Positions 26,831 through 35,118 of a stretch of 64,000 nt of DNA are shown one piece after another. Made by a program: the position numbers and the translations under genes. Source of the DNA: CALCTE01 sp045585835 (GTDB lineage: Bacteria > Bacillota > Clostridia > Oscillospirales > CAG-272). Position 1 is the first letter of the stretch. Each line of letters begins with the position of its first letter. The stretch covers positions 62,001-126,000 of the forward strand of contig JAZMZG010000012.1 in NCBI GenBank assembly GCA_045585835.1, in the 5' to 3' direction. The notes beneath the pieces are model-generated. The model was not told the DNA's origin. It did no database searches and worked only from the letters and a program-made list of their open reading frames with translations.

Positions 26831-27685
26831 ATGAGGGATTTTTTAAAGCTTCTAAACGAAAAAAGAAACGATATGTCCAAGGGGCATAAAACACTTTGCG
26901 ATTATATTTTGGCAAATCCCGATTCGTCAGCTTATATGACGGCGGCAAAACTCGGCAAGGAAGCGGGCGTATCCGAGCCTACGGTCGTCCGCTTTGCAAC
27001 AGAGCTTGGCTTTGACGGATATCCTCAATTTCAGAAGGAATTAAAACAGCATATCAAAACGAAGCTCACGGCGGTGCAGAGAATGAACATCTATTCGGAT
27101 AAAGTTAAAGAGCTTCCGAAAGACGTTCTGCAAAGCGATATCGAAAATATAAAGGCAACTATAGACAGCATTGATGTTGATGACTTCAACAAAGCGGTGG
27201 ATAAGATACTTTCCGCAAAGCGCATATATATAATCGGTGTTCGAAGCTGTTCGGGACTTGCGGGATTTCTTGCGTATTATTTCGGTATGCTTTTTGACAA
27301 CGTAAAACAGCTTCACACCACAAGCGGAAGTGAGGTATTCGAGCAGCTTTTCTCTATGGATAAGGACGATCTTTTAATTGCTATCAGCTTCCCGAGATAC
27401 TCAAAAAGAATAGTTGATGCAGTAAAATTTGCAAAAAGCAAGGGCGCAGACGTCGTTTCCATAACGGACAACGTAAATGCGCCGATAGCCGAATATTCCG
27501 ACGAGCTTCTCATAGCAAAGACCGATATATCATCGTTTGTAGACTCACTCGTTTCACCCTTAAGTATTATAAACGCATTGATAGTAGCTTTGGAAAGACG
27601 TAAGAAGAAAGAGCTGACGCAGCGCCTTATGGGATTGGAGGCAATTTGGGATGAATACGACGTCTACCAAAAAAGCCCGCAGTAA
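26831..27685 (+). CDS. MurR/RpiR family transcriptional regulator
   Basis: The 284-residue protein has an N-terminal HTH_6 domain (about residues 1-77, with TAAKLGKEAGVSEPTVVRFATELGFDGYPQF) and a C-terminal SIS phosphosugar-binding domain (about 125-255, with IYIIGVRSCSGLAG and AISFPRYSKR). Family members sense sugar phosphates or amino-sugar phosphates. No sugar gene adjoins it, so its targets are unknown. No strong ribosome binding site is visible. The next gene starts 35 bases before its end. Confidence 0.88.
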   Translation: MRDFLKLLNEKRNDMSKGHKTLCDYILANPDSSAYMTAAKLGKEAGVSEPTVVRFATELGFDGYPQFQKELKQHIKTKLTAVQRMNIYSDKVKELPKDVLQSDIENIKATIDSIDVDDFNKAVDKILSAKRIYIIGVRSCSGLAGFLAYYFGMLFDNVKQLHTTSGSEVFEQLFSMDKDDLLIAISFPRYSKRIVDAVKFAKSKGADVVSITDNVNAPIAEYSDELLIAKTDISSFVDSLVSPLSIINALIVALERRKKKELTQRLMGLEAIWDEYDVYQKSPQ

Positions 27686-28922
27686 TGTTGCTGTGATCGG
27701 AGGAGGAGCGGCAGGTATGTTTGCCGCTTGCACTTTGGCAGAGCGAGGCGCCGACGTTACGCTTTTTGAAAGGAACAGAGAGCTTGGATTAAAGCTCGGC
27801 ATAACCGGTAAGGGAAGGTGCAACCTCACCAATAATTGCGACGTTAAGGATTTCCTTTCAAACGTACCCGTTGGGCAAAAGTTCCTTTATTCAGCGCTCT
27901 ACACCTTTACTCCGCAGGATACGATGAAGTATTTTGAAACACTTGGAGTCAGTCTTAAAACCGAAAGGGGAAACCGTGTTTTTCCCGTATCCGATAAAGC
28001 AAGAGATATTGTTTTTGCATTAAAAGGCAGACTTTTGTCACTCGGAGTAAAAACAGTAAATGCGAGAATAACCAAGCTTTTTACCGACGAAAACGGTATT
28101 CGCGGCGTATATGTAAACGAAAGGCCGCTTATATTTGATAAGGTCATCGTAGCAACGGGCGGAAAATCATACCCTAAAACAGGCTCGACGGGCGATGGGT
28201 ACGCTCTTGCAAAATCGTGCGGACATACGATAAAAGAGCTTTACGGCTCACTCGTTCCGCTTGAAACCGTAGGAAGCCTTGCAAAAGAGCTTCAAGGCCT
28301 TTCACTTAAAAACGTAAAGCTCTCAATAATCGAAAATGCAAGCGGAAAGACGGTATACGATGATTTCGGCGAAATGCTTTTTACGCATTTCGGTGTAAGC
28401 GGTCCGCTTGTATTGAGCGCATCGTCGCATCTTCGAAAGATAAGCGAAGGGCAGTACGATATATCAATTGATCTAAAACCCTCTCTTGATGAAAAAGCAC
28501 TTGACAAACGCATACTTTCCGATTTTGAGAAATATAAAAATAAAGACCTCGTAAACGGGCTTTCGGATCTTTTGCCTATTAAAATGATCAGGCCGTTTAT
28601 ACAGCTTTGCGAATTATCCGAAAGAACGAAGATAAATTCCATAGACAGAGAAAGCCGCAAAAAGATGGTCGCAAGCCTAAAGGCGTTTAGACTTACGGTA
28701 AAGTCAAGACGTGATATAAGCGAGGCGATAATCACATCAGGCGGTGTAAGCACTTCGGAAATCGACCCGAAGACGATGCAATCAAAGCTCTGCAAAGGAC
28801 TGTACTTTGCGGGTGAAGTATTGGATGTAGATGCTTATACGGGCGGCTTTAATTTACAAATAGCATTTTCCACGGCATATCTTGCAGCGCTTGACTGCAC
28901 GAAGGGAGAAGAGAATGAATAA
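27651..28922 (+). CDS. HI0933/BaiN-like FAD-dependent flavoprotein
   Basis: The 423-residue protein starts with an FAD-binding Rossmann motif (VIGGGAAGMFAA, about residues 15-26), followed by ERNRELGLKLGITGKGRCNLTN, the hallmark of the HI0933 (BaiN/RdsA) family, VATGGKSYPKTGSTGDGYALA, and a C-terminal GVSTSEIDPKTMQSKLCKGLYFAGEVLD-like block. Family members are flavoproteins of mostly unsettled substrate; a few act on bile acids or reduce 23S rRNA. GGAGG 9 bp upstream supports the ATG at 27651. It overlaps cmk by 8 bases. Confidence 0.88.
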   Translation: MNTTSTKKARSNVAVIGGGAAGMFAACTLAERGADVTLFERNRELGLKLGITGKGRCNLTNNCDVKDFLSNVPVGQKFLYSALYTFTPQDTMKYFETLGVSLKTERGNRVFPVSDKARDIVFALKGRLLSLGVKTVNARITKLFTDENGIRGVYVNERPLIFDKVIVATGGKSYPKTGSTGDGYALAKSCGHTIKELYGSLVPLETVGSLAKELQGLSLKNVKLSIIENASGKTVYDDFGEMLFTHFGVSGPLVLSASSHLRKISEGQYDISIDLKPSLDEKALDKRILSDFEKYKNKDLVNGLSDLLPIKMIRPFIQLCELSERTKINSIDRESRKKMVASLKAFRLTVKSRRDISEAIITSGGVSTSEIDPKTMQSKLCKGLYFAGEVLDVDAYTGGFNLQIAFSTAYLAALDCTKGEENE

Positions 28923-29595
28923 TATAAATATCGCAATCGACGGACCGTCGGGAGCGGGGAAAAGCACGCTTGCAAAGGCTTTTGCAAAAAAACACGGATT
29001 TATATACGTTGACACGGGCGCACTTTACAGAAGCGTTGGACTTTATGCAAAAAACAGAGGAATAACGCTTGAGGGTATTTCCGAAGTAACGAAGCTTCTT
29101 TCCGAAATTAAGCTTGAGCTTCGTTTTGTATCGGGCAACCAATGCGTTATACTTAACGGCGAAAACGTAAACGAATATATAAGAACGCCCGAGATATCAA
29201 TGTACGCATCAGCGGTCTCTGCTCTTCCCGAGGTCAGAAACTTTCTTCTTGACCTGCAAAGAAATATTGCCGCCGAAAATAACGTTATAATGGACGGCAG
29301 AGATATCGGCACGGTAATACTTCCAAATGCGCAGATAAAGGTATTTCTTTCCGCTTCAGCGCAGGCAAGAGCGAAAAGACGCTTTGAGGAGCTTTTAGAA
29401 AAGGGGATAGATACAAGCTACGATGAAGTGCTTAAAGATATGGAAATACGTGACAGAAACGACAGCACGAGAAAGACATCTCCCGCAGTACCCGCAGAAG
29501 ATGCGGTATTTATCGACAACTCAAACGAAAGCGTTGAAGAAACGGTTTTGAAGATAGAAAACATCGCAAAGGAAAAGCTCGGATATGCTTTATAG
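28915..29595 (+). CDS. cmk: Cytidylate kinase
   Basis: The enzyme phosphorylates CMP and dCMP. The 226-residue protein has the P-loop GPSGAGKST (10-18), VDTGALYRSVGL, DGRDIGTVILPNA and RDRNDSTRKTSPAVPAEDAV, the characteristic Cmk motifs. The ATG at 28915 follows GGGAG. It is the first gene of the common Firmicutes set cmk-plsC-ispH-rpsA. Confidence 0.95.
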   Translation: MNNINIAIDGPSGAGKSTLAKAFAKKHGFIYVDTGALYRSVGLYAKNRGITLEGISEVTKLLSEIKLELRFVSGNQCVILNGENVNEYIRTPEISMYASAVSALPEVRNFLLDLQRNIAAENNVIMDGRDIGTVILPNAQIKVFLSASAQARAKRRFEELLEKGIDTSYDEVLKDMEIRDRNDSTRKTSPAVPAEDAVFIDNSNESVEETVLKIENIAKEKLGYAL

Positions 29596-30172
29596 CTTTT
29601 TAAGACCTATCGTAAAATTTATTATACATATTATCTTTGGCTTTCACATTGAAAATATAGAGGTTGTCCCGAAGGACAGAGGGCTGCTTATATGCGCAAA
29701 CCATATAAGCTTTCTTGATTTTGCCTTTATAGGTGCAAACGTAAAAACGCCGATATCGTATCTCGGAAAGGCAGAGATTGCGAAATTTAAGCCGTTTGGC
29801 GCATTTTTAAAGGCACTCGGCTTCATACCCATAAAAAGAGGAAAGTCCGATATAAACGCCATTAAAAACGTTATAACGACTATCGAAGCGGGGAGAAGCC
29901 TTCTTATGTTTCCGCAAGGCACGAGAAAAGGCAGCCTGAAGATTTCCGATACTAAATTCAAGCACGGTGCGGCACTTGTCCAAAGGAAAGCTATGTGCGA
30001 CGTTGTGCCGGTAAGTATTACCGCAAAAAAAATGAAGGTCAGTATCTTTAAGAAGATAACGATAAGATTCGGAGATATCATTCCCGCTTCTGATTTTTCC
30101 GAGCTTGACGAAACGAAAGCCACCGAGCTTATCAAGCAAAAGATAGCAGAGCTTGCGGGTGAAGCACAATGA
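29585..30172 (+). CDS. plsC: 1-acyl-sn-glycerol-3-phosphate acyltransferase
   Basis: The membrane-bound enzyme adds the second acyl chain to make phosphatidic acid. The 195-residue protein has the catalytic HxxxxD motif in NHISFLDFAF (about 37-46), GKAEI, KALGFIPIKRG, and MFPQGTRKG, the four acyltransferase blocks in order. An N-terminal hydrophobic stretch (about 3-22) anchors it. It overlaps cmk by 11 bases and ispH by 4. Confidence 0.93.
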   Translation: MLYSFLRPIVKFIIHIIFGFHIENIEVVPKDRGLLICANHISFLDFAFIGANVKTPISYLGKAEIAKFKPFGAFLKALGFIPIKRGKSDINAIKNVITTIEAGRSLLMFPQGTRKGSLKISDTKFKHGAALVQRKAMCDVVPVSITAKKMKVSIFKKITIRFGDIIPASDFSELDETKATELIKQKIAELAGEAQ

Positions 30173-31020
30173 GCATAACCGTAGGTAAATATTCCGGCTT
30201 TTGTTTTGGTGTGGCAAGGGCGGTGAAGTTGCTTGATAAAAGTCTTGCAAGCGGGAAGAAGACGTATTGCATAGGCGAAATGATACATAACCCCGTCTTC
30301 AACGCCGAAGCCAAAAAAAGAGGGCTTATAACCGTAAGCGAAGACGAGATAGATAATATCACAGAAGGCTCAAACGTAATAATACGCTCTCACGGCATAA
30401 GACTTGAAGTTGAAAATGAGCTTTCAAGGAAAAATTGCACGATAATTGACGCAACTTGCCTTGATGTTAAAAAGATACATAAAATCATTTCCGAGAACAC
30501 GAACCCAAAAACCTTGCTTATAATGATAGGAAACCCAAATCACCCCGAAGTAATAGCTTCGTTAAGCTATTCGAAGGGAGACTTTAAAGTCTTTGAAGAT
30601 TACAGCAAATTTAGTGCAAAATCAAATATTAACTTGATTTTCGGCTATGAAAATGTTATAATGGTAGCGCAAACCACTCATAGCGTATCAGATTATGAAA
30701 AATGTAAAAAAAATCTCAAAAAAGTATATACAAACGCAAAAATTTTTGATACAATATGTGGTGTTACCGAAGCAAGACAGCGTGAAGCATACGGGCTTTC
30801 GCAGGTATGCGATGCGATGTTCGTTGTCGGAGGTAAATCAAGCTCAAATACTTTAAAGCTGTACGATATTTGCAAGTCAAACTGCGATAAGACGTACTTC
30901 GTTGAATCCGCAGAAGATATCGTAGCTTTGGATAAAGAGCTCAAAATAGGGATAGTCGCAGGCGCATCGACGCCAAGCGGCTTAATCGAGGAGGTTACAA
31001 ACAGATGTCAGAACAATTAG
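30169..31020 (+). CDS. ispH: 4-hydroxy-3-methylbut-2-enyl diphosphate reductase
   Basis: IspH is the last enzyme of the MEP pathway and makes IPP and DMAPP. The 283-residue protein has GFCFGVARAV with the first cluster cysteine, IGEMIHNPV, RSHGI, DATCLDVKKIH with the second, IGNPNHPEV, and the third cysteine in the IFDTICGVTEARQREA block, followed by VVGGKSSSNT. All three [4Fe-4S] ligands are present. It starts at an ATGA overlap with plsC and overlaps rpsA by 16 bases in another frame. Some Clostridia fuse these two proteins; here they are separate. Confidence 0.95.
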   Translation: MSITVGKYSGFCFGVARAVKLLDKSLASGKKTYCIGEMIHNPVFNAEAKKRGLITVSEDEIDNITEGSNVIIRSHGIRLEVENELSRKNCTIIDATCLDVKKIHKIISENTNPKTLLIMIGNPNHPEVIASLSYSKGDFKVFEDYSKFSAKSNINLIFGYENVIMVAQTTHSVSDYEKCKKNLKKVYTNAKIFDTICGVTEARQREAYGLSQVCDAMFVVGGKSSSNTLKLYDICKSNCDKTYFVESAEDIVALDKELKIGIVAGASTPSGLIEEVTNRCQNN

Positions 31021-32159
31021 TTCTTGATGAAAACATGAGCTTTGAGGAAATGCTCGACCAATCTTTTAAGAATCTTCATAACGGAGACAGAATTTCCGGT
31101 ATAGTTACGGCAGTTTCGCCAAGCGAAATTCACGTAGACCTCGGTGTTAAGTACACGGGTGTTCTTCCTTATGAGGACGTAGCAAACGATATTGCGGAAG
31201 GAAAGACCTATAACGTAGGCGACGAAATCGACGTCGTTGTTGCAAAGGTCAGCGACCGTGAAGGCGTTGTTACACTTTCGAGAAAGAAATTCAACCTTGA
31301 GAAGAATTGGGAGCTTATCGAAAAAGCTTATAACGATAAGACCAACCTCGAGGGCACGATAGCTGACGCAGTAAAGGGCGGCGCTATCATCAATTATAAG
31401 ACAAACAGAGTCTTTATTCCTTTCTCTCAGCTTACTTCCGAGCTCAAAAAGGCTTCCGAAGAAGGCACACTTAAGGGTAAAGAGGTAACGTTCAAGATCA
31501 TTGACGTTGACGCACAGAAGCACCGTGCGGTAGGTTCTGTACGCGAATCCTTCCTTGAAGCAAGAAAAGCAATTCGTGAAAGCTTCTATGAAAATATCGA
31601 GATCGGAGCTAAATATCGCGGAACGGTTAAATCATTCGTTTCCTTCGGCGCATTCGTTGACTTGGGCGGCGTTGACGGTATGATACATATCACCGAGATA
31701 TCTTGGGCACACATTAAGCATCCCTCCGACGTTCTCAAAATCGGACAAGAGGTTGACGTATACGTTAAAGCGTACGACCCCGAAACACACAAGATCTCTC
31801 TCGGCTACAAGACCGAAGAGTCGAATCCTTGGAGAATATTCGAGGAAAATTACAAGGTTGATGACGTAGTTAAAGCAACTGTTGTCAGCTTCACACCCTT
31901 CGGTGCATTCGCTAATATAATCACAGGCATCGACGGACTCATTCACATCTCGCAGATAGCTAACAAGCAGGTTTCCAAGCCCGCTGATGAGCTTACGATC
32001 GGTCAAGAGGTTGAAGCAAAGATAATTGAGATCGACCTTGATAAGAAGAGAGTCAGCCTTTCTATTCGTGCACTTTTACCCGAAGTGCTCGAAGAAGCAG
32101 AGCTTGAGGCAGAGGTTGAGGCAACCGCTGAAGAAGCAACCGAACAAACAGCTGAATAA
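31005..32159 (+). CDS. rpsA: S1 RNA-binding domain protein (ribosomal protein S1 homolog)
   Basis: The 384-residue protein has four S1 OB-fold repeats (about residues 25-95, 110-185, 200-270 and 285-355); the third and fourth are best kept (GTVKSFVSFGAFVDLGGVDGMIHI and VVSFTPFGAFANIITGIDGLIHIS). The C-terminal 30 residues are rich in E and A. It helps load mRNA on the 30S subunit in bacteria with S1; the exact role of short Firmicutes versions is less clear. It closes the long plus-strand run and is followed by a terminator. Confidence 0.92.
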   Translation: MSEQLVLDENMSFEEMLDQSFKNLHNGDRISGIVTAVSPSEIHVDLGVKYTGVLPYEDVANDIAEGKTYNVGDEIDVVVAKVSDREGVVTLSRKKFNLEKNWELIEKAYNDKTNLEGTIADAVKGGAIINYKTNRVFIPFSQLTSELKKASEEGTLKGKEVTFKIIDVDAQKHRAVGSVRESFLEARKAIRESFYENIEIGAKYRGTVKSFVSFGAFVDLGGVDGMIHITEISWAHIKHPSDVLKIGQEVDVYVKAYDPETHKISLGYKTEESNPWRIFEENYKVDDVVKATVVSFTPFGAFANIITGIDGLIHISQIANKQVSKPADELTIGQEVEAKIIEIDLDKKRVSLSIRALLPEVLEEAELEAEVEATAEEATEQTAE

Positions 32160-32165
32160 TAATGA

Positions 32166-32199
32166 AAATAACCTTCCTTTTCGGAAGGTTATTTTTTAT
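32166..32199 (+). terminator. Rho-independent terminator after rpsA
   Basis: An 11-bp stem (AATAACCTTCC, loop TTTTC) lies seven bases after the rpsA stop and is followed by a T-rich tract. Confidence 0.9.
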
Positions 32200-32209
32200 T
32201 TATAAAACA

Positions 32210-32238
32210 AAAATCGACGTGATGTACACGTCGATTTT
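32210..32238 (-). terminator. Rho-independent terminator after the ferredoxin gene
   Basis: A perfect 12-bp stem (AAAATCGACGTG, 5-base loop) on the minus strand follows the ferredoxin stop and leads into a T-rich run. Confidence 0.85.
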
Positions 32239-32253
32239 CGTATGTATCTCTAA

Positions 32254-32427
32254 TTATTCTTCAGCGGGAGCTTCAACAGGGCAGCAGGATGCGCAAGCAC
32301 CGCAGCTAATGCACTGATCAGCATCGATTACGAACTTTCCGTCATTTTCAGAGATGCACTCAACGGGGCACTGGTCAGCGCAAGCGCCGCAACCAACGCA
32401 CTTTTCTTGGTCAATTACAAATGCCAT
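32254..32427 (-). CDS. 2[4Fe-4S] ferredoxin
   Basis: This 57-residue clostridial-type ferredoxin carries two CxxCxxCxxxCP motifs (CVGCGACADQCP and CISCGACASCCP) and so two [4Fe-4S] clusters for low-potential electron transfer. The ATG at 32427 follows a GGAGGAAATT site; the upstream in-frame ATG would start before that site. It is monocistronic with its own promoter and terminator. Partners are not indicated by context. Confidence 0.95.
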   Translation of the reverse strand: MAFVIDQEKCVGCGACADQCPVECISENDGKFVIDADQCISCGACASCCPVEAPAEE

Positions 32428-32444
32428 TTTAATTTCCTCCATAT

Positions 32445-32472
32445 ATTATATTTTGCTAGATTATTTTATCAA
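32445..32472 (-). promoter_or_regulatory. SigA-type promoter for the ferredoxin
   Basis: On the minus strand TTGATA (32467-32472) and TATAAT (32445-32450) are 16 bp apart, just upstream of the GGAGG site. Confidence 0.6.
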
Positions 32473-32508
32473 ATCTTGACGATAAAATCAATAGCTTTTT
32501 ATAAAAAA

Positions 32509-34209
32509 CTATTCTTTTACAATTTTTAACTTTAACAAAAGACTATATATTTTTTCGCCTTTAGGTAAAAACAGGATATCTGTCTTTGTTAATCCGCCAA
32601 TAAGGAAGAGTGCAAAGAAGAATACGACAGCTGCAAACATTATTGAAATCAAGGTGACTATGCGACCCTCTCCCATAATTGTCTTTAAGACGTAATAGCT
32701 ACCCAAAGCACTTACGGCGCATATCGCCGATGCGATAAAGGGTCTTAGGAAAACTCGCCTTATACTCGGCACGCATTTTGTGTGCTTCGCCAAGAAGTAG
32801 AAATTGACTATCATAGCCGTAAGGTAACAAAGCAGTGTAGATACAGGGGCGCCGTATATACCTATTTCGGGAATGCTTATCAAAGCATACGCAGATATAT
32901 ATTTCACTGCAACGCCTATAGACATAGATATAATAGGAAGCCATTGTTTGTGAAGAGAATGAAGCATGGCGTTGGTTACGGAAACCATCGCAACAAAGAA
33001 TATAGAAATAGAAAGCAACGAAAGAAGCGGGGCTGCCATTTTTGCGGGAGCACTCTTGTACAGTACGCAAAGTGCCGGATACGACAAAGCGCAAAGACCG
33101 AGTGCGCAGGGGAGGGAAACCGCAGTTTGTATTCTGAAGGCAGAGTCTGTAACCTCGTTGATTTTAGCTCTGTCCTTTTTAGTAAAAGCTTCCGATAAAA
33201 CGGGGATAATGCTTATTGAAAGCGGCGTGAGTAAGACAAGAGGTAAGTTATACATTGTCACCGCAAGCGACGTGTAGTTACCGTATAGTATGTTTGATGC
33301 CGCCTCGATTATCTCTGTGCCGTTCATCGCTTCGATTACGTAATTTTCGTTATTTACGATCAAAGCCTTTGCATTCTCAAGAGTAAGTCCCGAATTTTGC
33401 AGACATCTCATAATAACCGTGCTGTCAACGAGATTTGCAATACTTAAAACGAGGGAGCTTAACGTAATGGGAATTGCAATAAGTGCGATTTCGGAAAGGA
33501 CTTTACTCATTGAAGGTGAAACGAGCGAAGGCTCGGGAGTTCCGTAATCATATTTCTTATATGATAATTTGCAAATGATAAGATAAACACAAGAAAGAGC
33601 CGCACCAATGCAAATACCGACGATGGCGAAGGCAGATACGTACTCAATGCCATAGCCTTTATTCATTGCATAATATGCACCAATGATACCGAAGAGGAGC
33701 TTTCCAACGGATTCAATAACCTGCGAGGCGGCGGTTGGAGTCATATTTTGGTGTCCTTGGAAGTAGCCGCGAAGCGCCGATTCAAAGCAAATAAAGAATA
33801 ACGTCGGCGCAAGAGCCTTTACCGAATATACCGCTTTTTCGTTGTTAAGAAAGTTTTTTGAAAGCTCGGGCGCAAATATATACATAGCCAAAAATCCCGC
33901 AAGACCCAAAGCAACGAGAATGATCATAGAGGCCTTGTAGGTTTTCGTTACTGCCGCCTTGTCTTTTTTGACTATATATGCGGATATAATTCTCGACACC
34001 GCAACGGGAATACCCGCAGTCGATATCGTAAAAAGAACCGTATATATGCTGTATGCGGAGCTGAAGTACCCCATTCCCGCATCGCCTATCATATTCGTAA
34101 GCGGAACTTTGAAGAATGCGCCTATAAGCTTACATACGATACCCGAGATCATCAAAAGCAAAGCGCCGAGAACGAAGTTTTGCTTTTTTTGTGAATTGTT
34201 CTTTTTCAT
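32509..34209 (-). CDS. Polysaccharide/lipid flippase of the MATE-like SpoVB/Wzx family
   Basis: The 566-residue protein has about fourteen hydrophobic helices spread over its length, beginning with LGALLLMISGIVCKLIGAFFK, and GDAGMGYFSSAYSIY, a pattern typical of the SpoVB/MurJ-like branch of the MOP superfamily. It probably flips a lipid-linked glycan or peptidoglycan precursor. The ATG at 34209 follows AAAGGA; the TTG two codons earlier is less likely. It is the last gene of the cdaA operon. It could be a SpoVB-type sporulation flippase, but the family alone cannot decide. Confidence 0.85.
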   Translation of the reverse strand: MKKNNSQKKQNFVLGALLLMISGIVCKLIGAFFKVPLTNMIGDAGMGYFSSAYSIYTVLFTISTAGIPVAVSRIISAYIVKKDKAAVTKTYKASMIILVALGLAGFLAMYIFAPELSKNFLNNEKAVYSVKALAPTLFFICFESALRGYFQGHQNMTPTAASQVIESVGKLLFGIIGAYYAMNKGYGIEYVSAFAIVGICIGAALSCVYLIICKLSYKKYDYGTPEPSLVSPSMSKVLSEIALIAIPITLSSLVLSIANLVDSTVIMRCLQNSGLTLENAKALIVNNENYVIEAMNGTEIIEAASNILYGNYTSLAVTMYNLPLVLLTPLSISIIPVLSEAFTKKDRAKINEVTDSAFRIQTAVSLPCALGLCALSYPALCVLYKSAPAKMAAPLLSLLSISIFFVAMVSVTNAMLHSLHKQWLPIISMSIGVAVKYISAYALISIPEIGIYGAPVSTLLCYLTAMIVNFYFLAKHTKCVPSIRRVFLRPFIASAICAVSALGSYYVLKTIMGEGRIVTLISIMFAAVVFFFALFLIGGLTKTDILFLPKGEKIYSLLLKLKIVKE

Positions 34210-34221
34210 TATCAAATTCCT

Positions 34222-35106
34222 TTAACCTATAAATTCACGAAGGAGAGAGTTTTCGGGAATAAGAGCGCCCGATGCGGCTGAAAGCTTCTTGGCAAAGGGT
34301 AAAAATTCCGCCTTTACGCTTGCGTATTCACCGTCGTCGTCTATTTTTTCAAGCGCTTTTATAAGCAGCTTTTTGATAACGTAAGGCTCGTATGCAAAGA
34401 ATGAGTCGATAACGTAATCCGCATTGTCCTTATAAGGCTCTATATTTACTTTTTCCGATGCTACGACACCTTTCCATACCTCAAGTGTATATTCGGGAGA
34501 AGCGTCACGGAATTGCATATCTCTTACCATACGGCGCATCATTCTTATCTCACGGCCGTCGATATGAAATCCGTCCTCAAACTCTGCGCTACCCTCAACG
34601 CTTATATAGAGCGTTGCATATTTCATATCATCAAACATATCAACAAGCTCGGGCATTAGAGCGTGTATACCTTCGACAATGAGAAGGTCGCCCTTATTTA
34701 TGATCTTCTGCTTTCCGTCGAAGAGCCTCTTTTGAGAACCGAAATCGAAGGTGGGGATATGTGTAGGCTCACCCGATGCAAGCTGATGGACGACGTACGA
34801 AAGAAGATCGATATCCAAAAGTTCAATACTTTCAAGGTCGGTAGTTTTATTTTTTCTGTCCTTTATGTCAAAGAAGAAATCGTCAAGTGAAAGCCTTAAT
34901 GAACTTTTTCCCTCTTTTGCAAGAGCGTCTTGTATTTTTTTTGAACTCGTGGTCTTTCCCGAACCGCTCGGTCCGGAGATGAGAAGTACCTCGGGCTGTT
35001 TTTCGAGAAGGTCGGAAACGATAAACGAAAGATTATTTTCAAAATTAGCTTCACTTTCTTTTGCGAGTGAAGAAATTTCGGGGAACGTTATTTGATATTT
35101 TAACAT
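34222..35106 (-). CDS. Uridine kinase-like nucleoside kinase
   Basis: The 294-residue P-loop kinase of the uridine kinase/phosphoribulokinase family has GPSGSGKTTSSK (about 45-56), the LDDFF motif (about 78-82), DFGSQKR, and IVEGIHAL. The N-terminal 35 residues and the C-terminal extension (about 240-294) exceed the core kinase domain. The substrate could be uridine, cytidine or another nucleoside; the family is also found fused to other domains in Firmicutes. It starts 12 bases after hemZ. Confidence 0.85.
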   Translation of the reverse strand: MLKYQITFPEISSLAKESEANFENNLSFIVSDLLEKQPEVLLISGPSGSGKTTSSKKIQDALAKEGKSSLRLSLDDFFFDIKDRKNKTTDLESIELLDIDLLSYVVHQLASGEPTHIPTFDFGSQKRLFDGKQKIINKGDLLIVEGIHALMPELVDMFDDMKYATLYISVEGSAEFEDGFHIDGREIRMMRRMVRDMQFRDASPEYTLEVWKGVVASEKVNIEPYKDNADYVIDSFFAYEPYVIKKLLIKALEKIDDDGEYASVKAEFLPFAKKLSAASGALIPENSLLREFIG

Positions 35107-35118
35107 ATTACACCTCCG

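Noticed and set aside
31005..31020. IspH-S1 fusion or frameshift
   Set aside because: Some Clostridia have such a fusion, but here ispH ends with a proper stop and rpsA starts in another frame with its own ATG, giving a clean 16-base overlap.
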